This document shows positions 17,124-24,652 of a stretch of DNA of 33,969 nt, piece after piece (the stretch's first letter is position 1; the number at the start of each line of letters is the position of its first letter). Below the pieces are notes generated by a model. The model was not told the DNA's origin. It did not search any database and saw only the letters and a list, made by a program, of their open reading frames with translations. The stretch is from Terriglobia bacterium (lineage in GTDB: Bacteria > Acidobacteriota > Terriglobia > Bryobacterales > Bryobacteraceae), in assembly GCA_019242155.1 (NCBI GenBank), contig JAFAWA010000545.1:1-33969 (forward strand). The letters run 5' to 3'. The position numbers and the translations under genes were made by a program.

Positions 17124-17413
17124 AAAAGAGTTCCCGTCCGGAATTCGGCCAGCCAAAAGCTGATCGGAACCTAAAAAACGCCAGAGGCCTTGCCACGAGC
17201 CCCGTCCCCATTTCGCTAACCCTACTCGTGACCGCAGCTTATCGAAATCGGAAACCGGGCGCAAGAGCCTAAAAAGAGCCATCGGCCAAAGCGCACGGCC
17301 AGGCGCGCTGACCTTACCGGAAACTGTTGATTGGGCGGGGCATTAAACCAGGGAAGCTCGCGAAGTCAGCTGCGGGAATCCGTCGCGGCCTCCTAGCTGT
17401 GAAGCGCTCCTCT

Positions 17414-18382
17414 CTAACTGTGGCGCGCCACCCAGATCAAAAGCGAAAATACGGCCACGGGAATCAGCGCCAGCATGGCGTAGTACGCCACGCGGCCCGG
17501 CCACTGGGAGCGCCGCTTTTTCCAGTCCCTCAGTTCGGGACGGTCGGCGGGTCCGACCTGATCCTGATGCTCCAGGTCCCAGGCCATTTCCCTGGCATTC
17601 GCGTAGCGATTCTTGGGATCGCGCTCGAGTGCCCGGTAAATAATCTCCTGCAGTTGCGGGGAGATGCCGGGCTCGTGCTCCCGGGGGGGAATGGGATTGT
17701 TGAGCAGGCGCTCGTTCATGGTGGCGAAGGCATTGGGACCCGAAAAGGGGACCTTGCCCGTCAGCATCTCGTAAAGCATCACACCTAAGGCATAGATATC
17801 GCTCCGCCCATCGCCCCGCTTTCCCTTGACCTGCTCCGGAGAGATGTAATCCGGTGTTCCCATCAACTGTGAAAGCTTGGCGAATGTCAGCCGCCGCGAA
17901 CCTTCATTTCCGGCGATGCCGAAGTCGATCAGTTTGATGTTGTCTTCGGAGTTCACCATGATGTTTTCCGGCTTCAGGTCACGGTGGACGACCCCGTGCT
18001 TGTGAATGTACTCGAGCGCCTCGGCGATCTTAATCGCGAGGCCGACAGCGCGGTCGGTCGGAAGCTTGCGGTTCTCCTGTAGGATCTTTCGAAGCAGGCG
18101 GCCTTCCACCCACTCCATGACCATATAAACCTGGCTGCGGCCGTCATCGGTGATCACCTTCATTACATAGGGGTGATCCAGTTTTTTACCGATGTCCTGT
18201 TCCCGTTGGAAGCGGTCGTATAGAACCACGTCCGCTTCCATTTCGGGATGAGGAATTTTGATGGCTACGGATTGCCCGTTGCGCAGATCGGTCCCGCGGA
18301 AGATGGAGGCCATACCGCTGCGGGCGACCAGGTTCTCGATACGGTAGTGGTCCAGTGTGTCGCCTGCGTGAAAAGAAGCCAT
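17414..18382 (-). CDS. Membrane-anchored Ser/Thr protein kinase (Hanks type)
   Basis: 322 residues. The kinase domain spans about 10-275, with VAIK lysine (Lys42), catalytic loop HRDLKPEN (Asp135), metal-binding DFG (Asp153) and activation-segment end GTPDYISPEQ. The glycine-rich loop is degenerate (VARSGMAS), lacking its first glycines. A basic juxtamembrane stretch (WKKRRSQW) precedes one C-terminal transmembrane helix (about 298-317) with only a few residues after it, so there is no extracellular PASTA or other sensor domain. The gene follows a PP2C phosphatase by 23 bases, the usual kinase/phosphatase pairing. Targets are not evident from the neighbourhood. Confidence 0.93.
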   Translation of the reverse strand: MASFHAGDTLDHYRIENLVARSGMASIFRGTDLRNGQSVAIKIPHPEMEADVVLYDRFQREQDIGKKLDHPYVMKVITDDGRSQVYMVMEWVEGRLLRKILQENRKLPTDRAVGLAIKIAEALEYIHKHGVVHRDLKPENIMVNSEDNIKLIDFGIAGNEGSRRLTFAKLSQLMGTPDYISPEQVKGKRGDGRSDIYALGVMLYEMLTGKVPFSGPNAFATMNERLLNNPIPPREHEPGISPQLQEIIYRALERDPKNRYANAREMAWDLEHQDQVGPADRPELRDWKKRRSQWPGRVAYYAMLALIPVAVFSLLIWVARHS

Positions 18383-18405
18383 GGACTAATTTTGGTTTCC
18401 GCCTT

Positions 18406-19248
18406 CTAGCGTAGCCGATAGGGGCGTCCGCGGTACATGCCCACGCGCTCCACGCCGCGCACCCGAATGAGCTGTATGGTGATGTTATCCTGCCCGTCGC
18501 GTTCATTGGCAAGGGAGACGAGCTGGCGGGCAGCGGAATCGAGATCGGAACTGCGGGTGATGATCTGGGCAATCTCATGGGGTTCCACCGCTCCATGTAG
18601 TCCGTCCGAGCACAACATCAAGATATCCCCCGCGAAGACCTGATGATCGCTGGTTTCGACGCCTACGAACAGATCGTTCCCAAGGGATCGGCTGAGCACG
18701 TGCCGGGCCTCGGATTGCGCGGCCTCCTTTGCCGATAGAACGCCGAGGCGGACCTGATCGTTCACTACCGTGTGGTCGCGGGTGAGCAGGGTGGCGCGGC
18801 CTTGGCGCACCAGGTAGCAGCGGGAATCACCGACGTGCGCGACTGCCAGGCGGTCAAACCGCAGCGCGCATGCTACCACCGTTGTGGCGATAGCGACTCC
18901 GCCGGGGCTCGCGGCGCGCCCAGCCTCGTAAACTTGAATATTCGCGGCCTGCACAAGCCGTTGCAGCAAAGAGGGATGCGACTCGCCGGCGACCGCCGCG
19001 CGGAACCCGGTTTTGAGGGTTTCAATTGCAATTTGGGATGCAACTTCACCCTTATCCTGCCCGCCTACCCCGTCCGCAACCGAAAACAGCCAGCCGTGTG
19101 TGTGGGCACGGCTGGGACTCTCGGGGATGACGCAGCCGAAAGAGTCTTCGTTGTGCCCGCGCACGCGCCCGGGATCCGAGATCTGGGCGTAATCGATTTC
19201 CAGCCCGGCACTTTGGGGCTGGTTGAAGCTTCCAAAAGCACTAGTCAC
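18406..19248 (-). CDS. PP2C-family Ser/Thr protein phosphatase
   Basis: 280 residues from a GTG start. Motifs in order: RGHNEDSFG, SVADGVGG, HVGDSRCYL, LTRDHTVVND, LCSDGLHGAV and RDGQDNITI, which supply the aspartates that bind the metal pair of bacterial PP2C (Stp/PrpC) enzymes. It removes phosphate from Ser/Thr residues and probably reverses the action of the kinase encoded just downstream on the same strand. The C-terminus (RVGMYRGRPYRLR) is basic, with no transmembrane helix, so it should be cytoplasmic. Length is slightly above the ~240-residue Stp norm because of the N-terminal extension. Confidence 0.92.
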   Translation of the reverse strand: MTSAFGSFNQPQSAGLEIDYAQISDPGRVRGHNEDSFGCVIPESPSRAHTHGWLFSVADGVGGQDKGEVASQIAIETLKTGFRAAVAGESHPSLLQRLVQAANIQVYEAGRAASPGGVAIATTVVACALRFDRLAVAHVGDSRCYLVRQGRATLLTRDHTVVNDQVRLGVLSAKEAAQSEARHVLSRSLGNDLFVGVETSDHQVFAGDILMLCSDGLHGAVEPHEIAQIITRSSDLDSAARQLVSLANERDGQDNITIQLIRVRGVERVGMYRGRPYRLR

Positions 19249-19279
19249 AACTCACCAGGGATCATCTTCTTTCTAAGAC

Positions 19280-19317
19280 AAAAACGGCGGACCGCGCCCC
19301 AAGCGCCGCGATCCGCC
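19280..19317 (-). terminator. Intrinsic terminator after the APC permease gene
   Basis: Read on the minus strand, GGCGGA-t-CGCG and CGCG-g-TCCGCC form a ten-pair stem with one mismatch around a ten-base loop. GTTTTTG follows immediately. It lies about 27 bases after the permease stop and before the PP2C gene, so it separates those transcripts. Confidence 0.75.
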
Positions 19318-19343
19318 CAATACCGGTCTGCCCGAAAAAAGAT

Positions 19344-21152
19344 TTAGCCGAGAGCGGGCCGCGCGCGGCTCTCAACAATTGTGGTACGGCCCGTGGCTTT
19401 GCTGCCCCGGATGAAGTAGATACCGCCATATATCAACCATATCGCGGCGACTCCCAGGGCCGTGAAAGGCTCCAATTTGGTGCCGATACCCATAAACGGC
19501 AGGACAATGTAAGCCAACATGCACGCCAGATTGGCCAGCAGTCCGAACAAGGGAATGAACAGGTGGCGAACCGGGCTGAATTTCGGGTGGTTGTGATAGG
19601 CCACGATGCAGATGATGCAGCTCAGCATATACAGCAGAAACGTGCCGAAATTGGAAGAGAGGCTCACCGCGATAAACGAATTGGGTAAAGCGGCGGCCGT
19701 ATCGTGCGAGAAGTATCCGAAGCTCGACCAGAAGCCCTGGGGCAGGGCCTTGATAGTCGCGTCCGGCAATGCCGTGCTGTCGCCGAAATAGTTCACCACC
19801 GTCAGGCAGCCGACCACGGCAGAAAGCGTGGCCAGCGTCCAGATGGAACGGTGGGGGGTCAGGTTGGTCTCGTGCAGCTTGCCGAAGTGATCCGGCATCT
19901 CCTGATCCTTACCCATGGCGTAGGTCACACGTGCGCCGGTATTGAGGCAGGAAAGCGTGGTGCCGATAATCGCGAGGAAGACGGTGAACGCTTCGATGAG
20001 CATAAATGCTTTGCCGTTGCCCTGGCCGAAGAGCGCATCGCCCGTCATGATCATCATGTCCCCGATGGGCGCGGCCGAGCCGGTGGCCGTCGTCATCGGG
20101 TATCCGTTATTGAGGAAGTAATTCGCTGCGAAATACTCGATCAGGTAACAGAAGACCCCCTGGATAAGGAGCGACGCGATGACCGCAATCGGAATATCAC
20201 GCTTCGCATTCTTGGCCTCGGCCCCCATGGAGGTCACCGATTCAAATCCCACCAGAATCAGGATGGCAACCGTAGCCTGAACGAACAACCATCCGAAATT
20301 GTGTATACTCACCACCGACCCGGCCGTAGGATGCGAAAGGAAATTGCCCTTTTCATCTTTCTCCGGGTAAGCGATCGTGAAGGCGACCGGCTTGCCGCTT
20401 GCATCGAGCAACGGCTTTGGATTGCCCATCGCATCGCGCGATACGACGTCGGTCTGCTGGCCGTTGACGGTCTGCTTTTCGGTAGCAAACTGATAGGGGA
20501 AGGAACTGGTGGTCTGAGCATCATAATTTAGGGCGAAGCTACCCGGCGGGTGGTTCATACGGTAGCTCAATGCCATTACGGAAAAGACCAGCAGCGCGCT
20601 GATTTGGATCACGTTGATGGCGATATTGACCGAAGTCGCGCCGGTAACACCGCGATGCGCGATGTAGGCGACTCCGAACGAAGTGGCAACGGCAATGACC
20701 ATCATGAACATCGGCCCGGGATTTGAGGCGCTCATGAAATTCGGCCAAATGGTTCCGGCGAGATATCCGCAAAGGACACCCATAACGCCGCACATCAAGC
20801 CCGGATAGATCCAGTAATAAAGGTGCGACCCCCACCCCACAATAAACTTTGAGATGCGGGCGTAGGGCCATGCCCTCTCGTGGTTCAGAAACGATTGCTC
20901 GGCGAAGTAGTAGGAACTGCCGGTGCCGGGATACAGTTTCGCCAGTTCTGCATAACAGACGGCTGTAGCGAGGCAGAGCAGCACGGCGAAGAGGATTCCG
21001 GCCCACATCGCCGGTGCGGTGTTGCCCTCCCCGCCTTGGGCTACGAACGTCAACCAAAGGAAGGCGCCCGGCGCAATCAACGCCATGGCATTCATGGTCA
21101 AACCGGTTAACCCTAAAGTGGGTTTCATTTCAGGAGCGGTGTTATCCGCCAT
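19344..21152 (-). CDS. APC-superfamily amino acid permease-like transporter
   Basis: 602 residues with about twelve hydrophobic segments. The N-terminus has the APC opening (LGLTGLTMNAMALIAPGAF) and the 'CYAELAKLYPGTGSSYYF' consensus of the second helix. A GFESVTSMGAEAKNAKRDIP segment matches the conserved 'GFE....EE.KNP.R.IP' motif. An APC protein uses proton or antiport coupling to move amino acids or amines. Unusual is a hydrophilic loop of about 85 residues (198-284) between membrane segments, much longer than in most relatives. The ribosome site AAGGAG lies nine bases before the ATG. It has its own terminator and is divergent from the amt pair, so it is probably monocistronic. The substrate cannot be told. 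Confidence 0.87.
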   Translation of the reverse strand: MADNTAPEMKPTLGLTGLTMNAMALIAPGAFLWLTFVAQGGEGNTAPAMWAGILFAVLLCLATAVCYAELAKLYPGTGSSYYFAEQSFLNHERAWPYARISKFIVGWGSHLYYWIYPGLMCGVMGVLCGYLAGTIWPNFMSASNPGPMFMMVIAVATSFGVAYIAHRGVTGATSVNIAINVIQISALLVFSVMALSYRMNHPPGSFALNYDAQTTSSFPYQFATEKQTVNGQQTDVVSRDAMGNPKPLLDASGKPVAFTIAYPEKDEKGNFLSHPTAGSVVSIHNFGWLFVQATVAILILVGFESVTSMGAEAKNAKRDIPIAVIASLLIQGVFCYLIEYFAANYFLNNGYPMTTATGSAAPIGDMMIMTGDALFGQGNGKAFMLIEAFTVFLAIIGTTLSCLNTGARVTYAMGKDQEMPDHFGKLHETNLTPHRSIWTLATLSAVVGCLTVVNYFGDSTALPDATIKALPQGFWSSFGYFSHDTAAALPNSFIAVSLSSNFGTFLLYMLSCIICIVAYHNHPKFSPVRHLFIPLFGLLANLACMLAYIVLPFMGIGTKLEPFTALGVAAIWLIYGGIYFIRGSKATGRTTIVESRARPALG

Positions 21153-21268
21153 CGAATCTGTCTCCTTCTATCTTGGGCGGCTATGACAGGGGCCGTGAGC
21201 GGGACATACCGGGGTCCGGCTTCCCTCTATACTGCCTGCTGGCCCATTCGAAAGTGAAACGGAAATTT

Positions 21269-21285
21269 CTTATTGCTGAAATAAG
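21269..21285. repeat. Small inverted repeat in the divergent permease/amt promoter region
   Basis: CTTATT-GCTGA-AATAAG is a perfect six-pair inverted repeat in the 243-base gap between the divergent permease and amt-associated genes. It could be an operator, but a match this short in AT-rich DNA may be chance. Confidence 0.25.
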
Positions 21286-21395
21286 CGTTTTGAATACGCG
21301 CCCTTGTTTATCGAGAGAATAAAAATTATCGATGCGCCGGTCCCGGGCGGCCGATGTGGTTGTGCTATTTTTAGCGCGGAGCCGATTGCAATTCG

Positions 21396-21575
21396 ATGAA
21401 GATGGCGGGGTTTTTGTTGCTGCTTTCCGGGTGGTTTCTGGTTCTCGCGGCAGTGGTGTTGCTGCGCGCCTCTGGGCCGCAGGCAGTGTTTGTGCTGGCC
21501 GGGATCGCGGTGGAGATTCTGGCCTTCGTGCTGCTGTTTCGCGCGCACCGCATCGCCCGCGGGAGGCCTGAATGA
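21396..21575 (+). CDS. 59-residue two-helix membrane protein coupled to the ammonium transporter gene
   Basis: The ATG at 21396 opens a 59-codon frame ending in TGA at 21573-21575, which overlaps the amt ATG at 21572 (ATGA). The product (MKMAGFLLLLSGWFLVLAA...) has two strongly hydrophobic segments, about residues 4-22 and 30-48, joined by a short loop with RASGPQ. A basic tail (RAHRIARGRPE) follows, so both ends are likely cytoplasmic. I do not recognise the family. The stop/start overlap, in-frame hydrophobicity and position argue for a real gene despite its size. A role as a small subunit or regulator of the transporter is an inference. A competing overlapping frame (21332-21571) has no membrane pattern and is less convincing. 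Confidence 0.72.
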   Translation: MKMAGFLLLLSGWFLVLAAVVLLRASGPQAVFVLAGIAVEILAFVLLFRAHRIARGRPE

Positions 21576-22900
21576 GCGCAGCAGGCGCGCCGTTGCCGGA
21601 CGCCGATCTTCTATCGGCCGCATTTGCGGCTTTGCTGATTCCGTTCGCCATGGTCGGATTAGCGGCCATTAACGCGGGCTTAGGCCGATCCCGCAACGCG
21701 GCTCATCTGATGACGGCCTCATTATGTGTCGTCGCAGCGGCTGCCATAGCTTATCTGTCGTTGGGTTTCGCCTGGCAGGGTGCGGCCGGCGGACCGGCGC
21801 TGGTGCTGTCTTTAGGCGGCAAAGACTGGAACTGGCTGGCACGGCAGCCGTTGTTTCTGCGCGGCATCGCGCTGAGCGGCTCACCGGTGCTGCTCCAGGC
21901 TTGGGTGCAGCTTTTGTGCGTGGGCTTGACGGCACTCATCCCATTGGGTGGAGCGGCAGAGCGATGGCGCCTGAGCGCGATGTGCGCCTCTACCGCACTA
22001 CTCGCTGGGTTCGTTTTCCCTCTGTTTGGCCACTGGGCCTGGGGCGGCGGCTGGCTCGAGCAGTTGGGTACGAATTACCATTTGGGCCATGGCTTTGTAG
22101 ATGCCGGCGGCTCGGGGACCATACACACCATGGGTGGTTTGGCGGCTTTAGCCATGACTTGGCTTCTCGGCCCGCGCCGCGGAAAATATACAAGCGAGGG
22201 CATGCCTACGGCTATCCCTGGGCACAACGGAGTGCAGGTACTGTTCGGCTGCTTCATGGCTTGGGTCGGCTGGTTGGGCGTCAATACCGCATGCTCGATT
22301 CTGTTCAGCGGCTCGGGACTGGGCAGCGCTGCGTTGATCGGCTTGAATACGACGTTGGCTGCGGGTTCGTCCGGCCTGGTAGCAGCGGCATCTACGCGTG
22401 TTCGCTTCGGGCGGCCGGATGCTTCACTTACCGCAAACGGATGGGTCGCGGGACTGGCAGCGGGCAGCGCCGGGTGCGCCGTGGTGCCCCCGGCGGCCGC
22501 CATTCTCATCGGAATCGTGGCCGGATTTCTCGCTCCGCTGGTCATTGAGAAGCTGGAGTTGCGGCTGTCGATCGATGACCCGGGCGGTGCCGTCTCGGTT
22601 CATGCGGTCGGCGGTATTTGGGGTCTGATTGCCGTCGGCATGTTCGCGCGCTTCTCCATGGGCCGCTTTGCGAATGACGGAAACGCCGATAGCGGCCAGT
22701 GGGTGGCCCAGCTCATCGGCGTGGCCACGCTGGCCGGATTCATCCTGCCTCTCGTATACGGCTTAAACTGGCTTCTGAACCGTTTCGTTCCGCACCGCGT
22801 GACGCCCGAAGGGGAGCGGCAAGGGCTCGATTTGCATGAGTTGGGAGCCGGGGCATACCCCGAATTCATGACCCACACTGATGAATTTTTCCAGCGCTAA
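21572..22900 (+). CDS. Divergent Amt/Rh-family ammonium transporter
   Basis: 442 residues with about eleven transmembrane helices and no cleaved signal. The pore histidine pair is present: His185 in DAGGSGTIHTMGG, preceded by Asp177 as in AmtB Asp160-His168, and His344 in DDPGGAVSVHAVGG. HWAWGGGW preserves the tryptophan of the recruitment site and the C-terminus (GLDLHELGAGAYPEF) matches the family tail. By manual alignment the two Phe-gate positions of AmtB (107 and 215) are Cys116 and Val237. The protein carries ammonium or ammonia, or may act as a sensor. No glnK/PII gene is adjacent; instead a 59-residue membrane protein precedes it with stop/start overlap. Confidence 0.9.
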   Translation: MSAAGAPLPDADLLSAAFAALLIPFAMVGLAAINAGLGRSRNAAHLMTASLCVVAAAAIAYLSLGFAWQGAAGGPALVLSLGGKDWNWLARQPLFLRGIALSGSPVLLQAWVQLLCVGLTALIPLGGAAERWRLSAMCASTALLAGFVFPLFGHWAWGGGWLEQLGTNYHLGHGFVDAGGSGTIHTMGGLAALAMTWLLGPRRGKYTSEGMPTAIPGHNGVQVLFGCFMAWVGWLGVNTACSILFSGSGLGSAALIGLNTTLAAGSSGLVAAASTRVRFGRPDASLTANGWVAGLAAGSAGCAVVPPAAAILIGIVAGFLAPLVIEKLELRLSIDDPGGAVSVHAVGGIWGLIAVGMFARFSMGRFANDGNADSGQWVAQLIGVATLAGFILPLVYGLNWLLNRFVPHRVTPEGERQGLDLHELGAGAYPEFMTHTDEFFQR

Positions 22901-22960
22901 ACACGCAATCGGCAGGCCAACGCCACGGAGACTGGGTACCGTCACGCAACAAAGGTAAAC

Positions 22961-22979
22961 CCTGCGGTACGACCGCAGG
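22961..22979 (+). terminator. Possible terminator hairpin downstream of amt
   Basis: CCTGCGGT and ACCGCAGG form a perfect eight-pair stem with loop ACG, about 60 bases after the amt stop. No T-run follows directly (the sequence goes on ttcacagggtacta), so if it terminates it does so non-canonically. An alternative pairing of ACCCTG (22959) with CAGGGT (22984) encloses the second arm. Confidence 0.4.
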
Positions 22980-23155
22980 TTCACAGGGTACTAAAACTTT
23001 AGTTATGAAAAAGGATGAAGAATTTCAGTAAACTACCCCTTAGGGTTAGCAAGTAGCTGAAAATCCTTAAGTTGTATGCTGACGAGAAAGTAAGAGACTA
23101 TTCGAGCGAACTAGGCTAGAGCGTTGTTAATCGACACGGGAGTATTCTGGGGATA

Positions 23156-23184
23156 TTGCATCGCACGTCGGCTAGTGCTACACT
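23156..23184 (+). promoter_or_regulatory. Candidate sigma-70-type promoter for the 128-residue membrane protein gene
   Basis: TTGCAT (23156-23161) and TACACT (23179-23184) are 17 bases apart, matching three and four of six consensus positions. The start codon at 23220 would give a leader of about 30 bases. Confidence 0.35.
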
Positions 23185-23219
23185 CGTCATGGATTGTATA
23201 GTACCCTCGGGGCCGATAC

Positions 23220-23606
23220 ATGATAGCGAGCTTGCTCATTGCTGCCGTTTCTTTCGTTCTGCTTGTTTACTGGTTTCGCTATAGCTGCATTTTGCTGCTA
23301 CAGAGCCGGCAGGACATCGCAGTGAATCCGATCGAGGGCGAGATGGAGCCGCTGCGGCGCGCGATCGAGCAGGACTATCGCATGCTGACATATCTGTGCC
23401 GTCACGCGGCTGCCTTGGGCGACCAGTCCTTGGAAGAGCGCCTTCTGATGCTTGATTTCAAACTGATGCGGCTTTGGTTTGGCTTAACGCGTACCGCTTT
23501 CCCGGAGCGGGCGCGGACTGCGCTTTCAGAAATGGCTGCGGTGGTCGCCTTCCTGGCGGCAAAAATGGGTGAGCAGGCCGGACTGCCCCCTGCCTCGACC
23601 GACTAG
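23220..23606 (+). CDS. Hypothetical protein with one N-terminal membrane helix
   Basis: 128 residues. Residues about 2-20 form a hydrophobic helix (ASLLIAAVSFVLLVYWF), followed by a soluble, mostly helical domain rich in arginine and leucine (EPLRRAIEQDYRMLTYL, LEERLLMLDFKLMRLWFGL). I do not recognise a family. The soluble part probably faces the cytoplasm and could form a small helical bundle. A CGGGG sequence stands about ten bases before the ATG. It lies 66 bases before the dioxygenase gene on the same strand, and could share its transcript. Protein-like composition and a promoter support a real gene. Confidence 0.68.
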   Translation: MIASLLIAAVSFVLLVYWFRYSCILLLQSRQDIAVNPIEGEMEPLRRAIEQDYRMLTYLCRHAAALGDQSLEERLLMLDFKLMRLWFGLTRTAFPERARTALSEMAAVVAFLAAKMGEQAGLPPASTD

Positions 23607-23672
23607 CACCCCTCCTCGCCTTCAGTATCTTTCAACCAATTGCGGCCCCGGGCAATGCGCTAGAATCCGCTT

Positions 23673-24635
23673 ATGCCCGCCGAACCGATTACTGACATAG
23701 CGCACCTCGGCCACCTGGAACTGCTTACGCCCAAACCCGAAGAAAGCCTTCGCTTTTTTGTGGATGTTTTGGGCATGACCGAGACAGGCCGCGAAGGCGA
23801 CTCCGTCTACCTCCACGCCTATGACGATTACGAGCGCCATTCGCTGAAGCTGACCGCTTCCCGTCTGCCCGGTTTGGGTCATGTGGCTTTCCGGGCCCGC
23901 AGTCCGCAAGCTCTGGAGCGGCGCGCGGCCGCGCTCAAGGGTTCAGGCTTCGATCACGGCTGGACGGACGGCGATCTGGCTCACGGCCCCGCGTTCGTCT
24001 GCTGCGATCCCGACGGCCACAAAATCGAACTCTACTACGAAACGCAATGGTTTGACGCGCCGCCCGAACTGCGCCCCGCGTTGAAGAACCAGGCCCAGAA
24101 GTTTCCGGCGCGAGGCGTCAATGTGCGGCGGCTGGACCATTGGAATGGTCTTGCCGTGGATATTGCGGCGAATCGTCAATTTTTCGAAGACTACCTGGGC
24201 TTCCGCCTGACCGAGCAGATCGTATTGGACACCGGCGTAGAAGCGGCAATGTGGATGACGTGCACCAATAAGAGCTACGACTTCGCGTACACGCGCGATC
24301 ACACCGGCACCGCAGGCCGGTTCCATCATGTTACGTATGCGGTCAACAGCCGCGAAGAAGTACTGCTGGCCGCCGACATCTTTCTCGAGAATGGCGTGTA
24401 TATAGAAACCGGACCACACAAGCACGCCATCCAGCAGACTTTTTTCCTGTACGTGTACGAGCCGGGAGGCAATAGGGTAGAGGTGGCCAACGCCGGCGCG
24501 CGCCTCATTCTTGCGCCTGACTGGAAACCCATTCGCTGGACCGAAGCCGAACGCAAGAAGGGCCAGGCGTGGGGCCTGAAGACCATCGAGTCGTTCCATA
24601 CTTACGGCACGCCGCCCGTAGAAGCCAAACACTAA
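23673..24635 (+). CDS. Extradiol ring-cleavage dioxygenase, catechol 2,3-dioxygenase type (VOC fold)
   Basis: 320 residues made of two glyoxalase/VOC modules (about 8-125 and 150-290). The C-terminal module carries the iron ligands of type I extradiol dioxygenases: His156 in RLDHWNG, His218 or His219 in RFHHVTYA, and Glu270 in the class signature 'H..........LYVYEPGGNRVE' (from His249 or His251). Length and two-domain layout match catechol 2,3-dioxygenases, which open catechol next to its hydroxyls to give 2-hydroxymuconic semialdehyde, using Fe(II) and O2. No meta-pathway gene (hydrolase, hydratase, aldolase, ferredoxin) is adjacent, so the physiological substrate is uncertain. The gene ends 18 bases before the dehydratase gene. 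Confidence 0.87.
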   Translation: MPAEPITDIAHLGHLELLTPKPEESLRFFVDVLGMTETGREGDSVYLHAYDDYERHSLKLTASRLPGLGHVAFRARSPQALERRAAALKGSGFDHGWTDGDLAHGPAFVCCDPDGHKIELYYETQWFDAPPELRPALKNQAQKFPARGVNVRRLDHWNGLAVDIAANRQFFEDYLGFRLTEQIVLDTGVEAAMWMTCTNKSYDFAYTRDHTGTAGRFHHVTYAVNSREEVLLAADIFLENGVYIETGPHKHAIQQTFFLYVYEPGGNRVEVANAGARLILAPDWKPIRWTEAERKKGQAWGLKTIESFHTYGTPPVEAKH

Positions 24636-24652
24636 ATTCCAATAGGAAACCA

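Larger units (their letters stand above)
22901..23219. other. 319-base intergenic region after amt
   Basis: No open frame of note is seen. It contains a hairpin at 22961-22979 that may end the amt transcript and a plausible promoter at 23156-23184 for the next gene. The middle part (about 23000-23150) is AT-richer than its surroundings and shows nothing I can name. Confidence 0.55.

Noticed and set aside
19704-20531. 275-residue open frame antisense to the APC permease
   Set aside because: It is rich in arginine, histidine and glycine as expected of a reverse-strand shadow, and the permease frame has membrane helices throughout.
21332-21571. 79-residue frame overlapping the 59-residue membrane protein
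   Set aside because: It ends before amt without overlap and has no coherent pattern, while the alternative frame yields two clean membrane helices and an ATGA junction.
22940-23000. tRNA-like look of the hairpin region after amt (a GGTTCA sequence next to a stem)
   Set aside because: No acceptor stem, anticodon arm or D-arm can be drawn around it.
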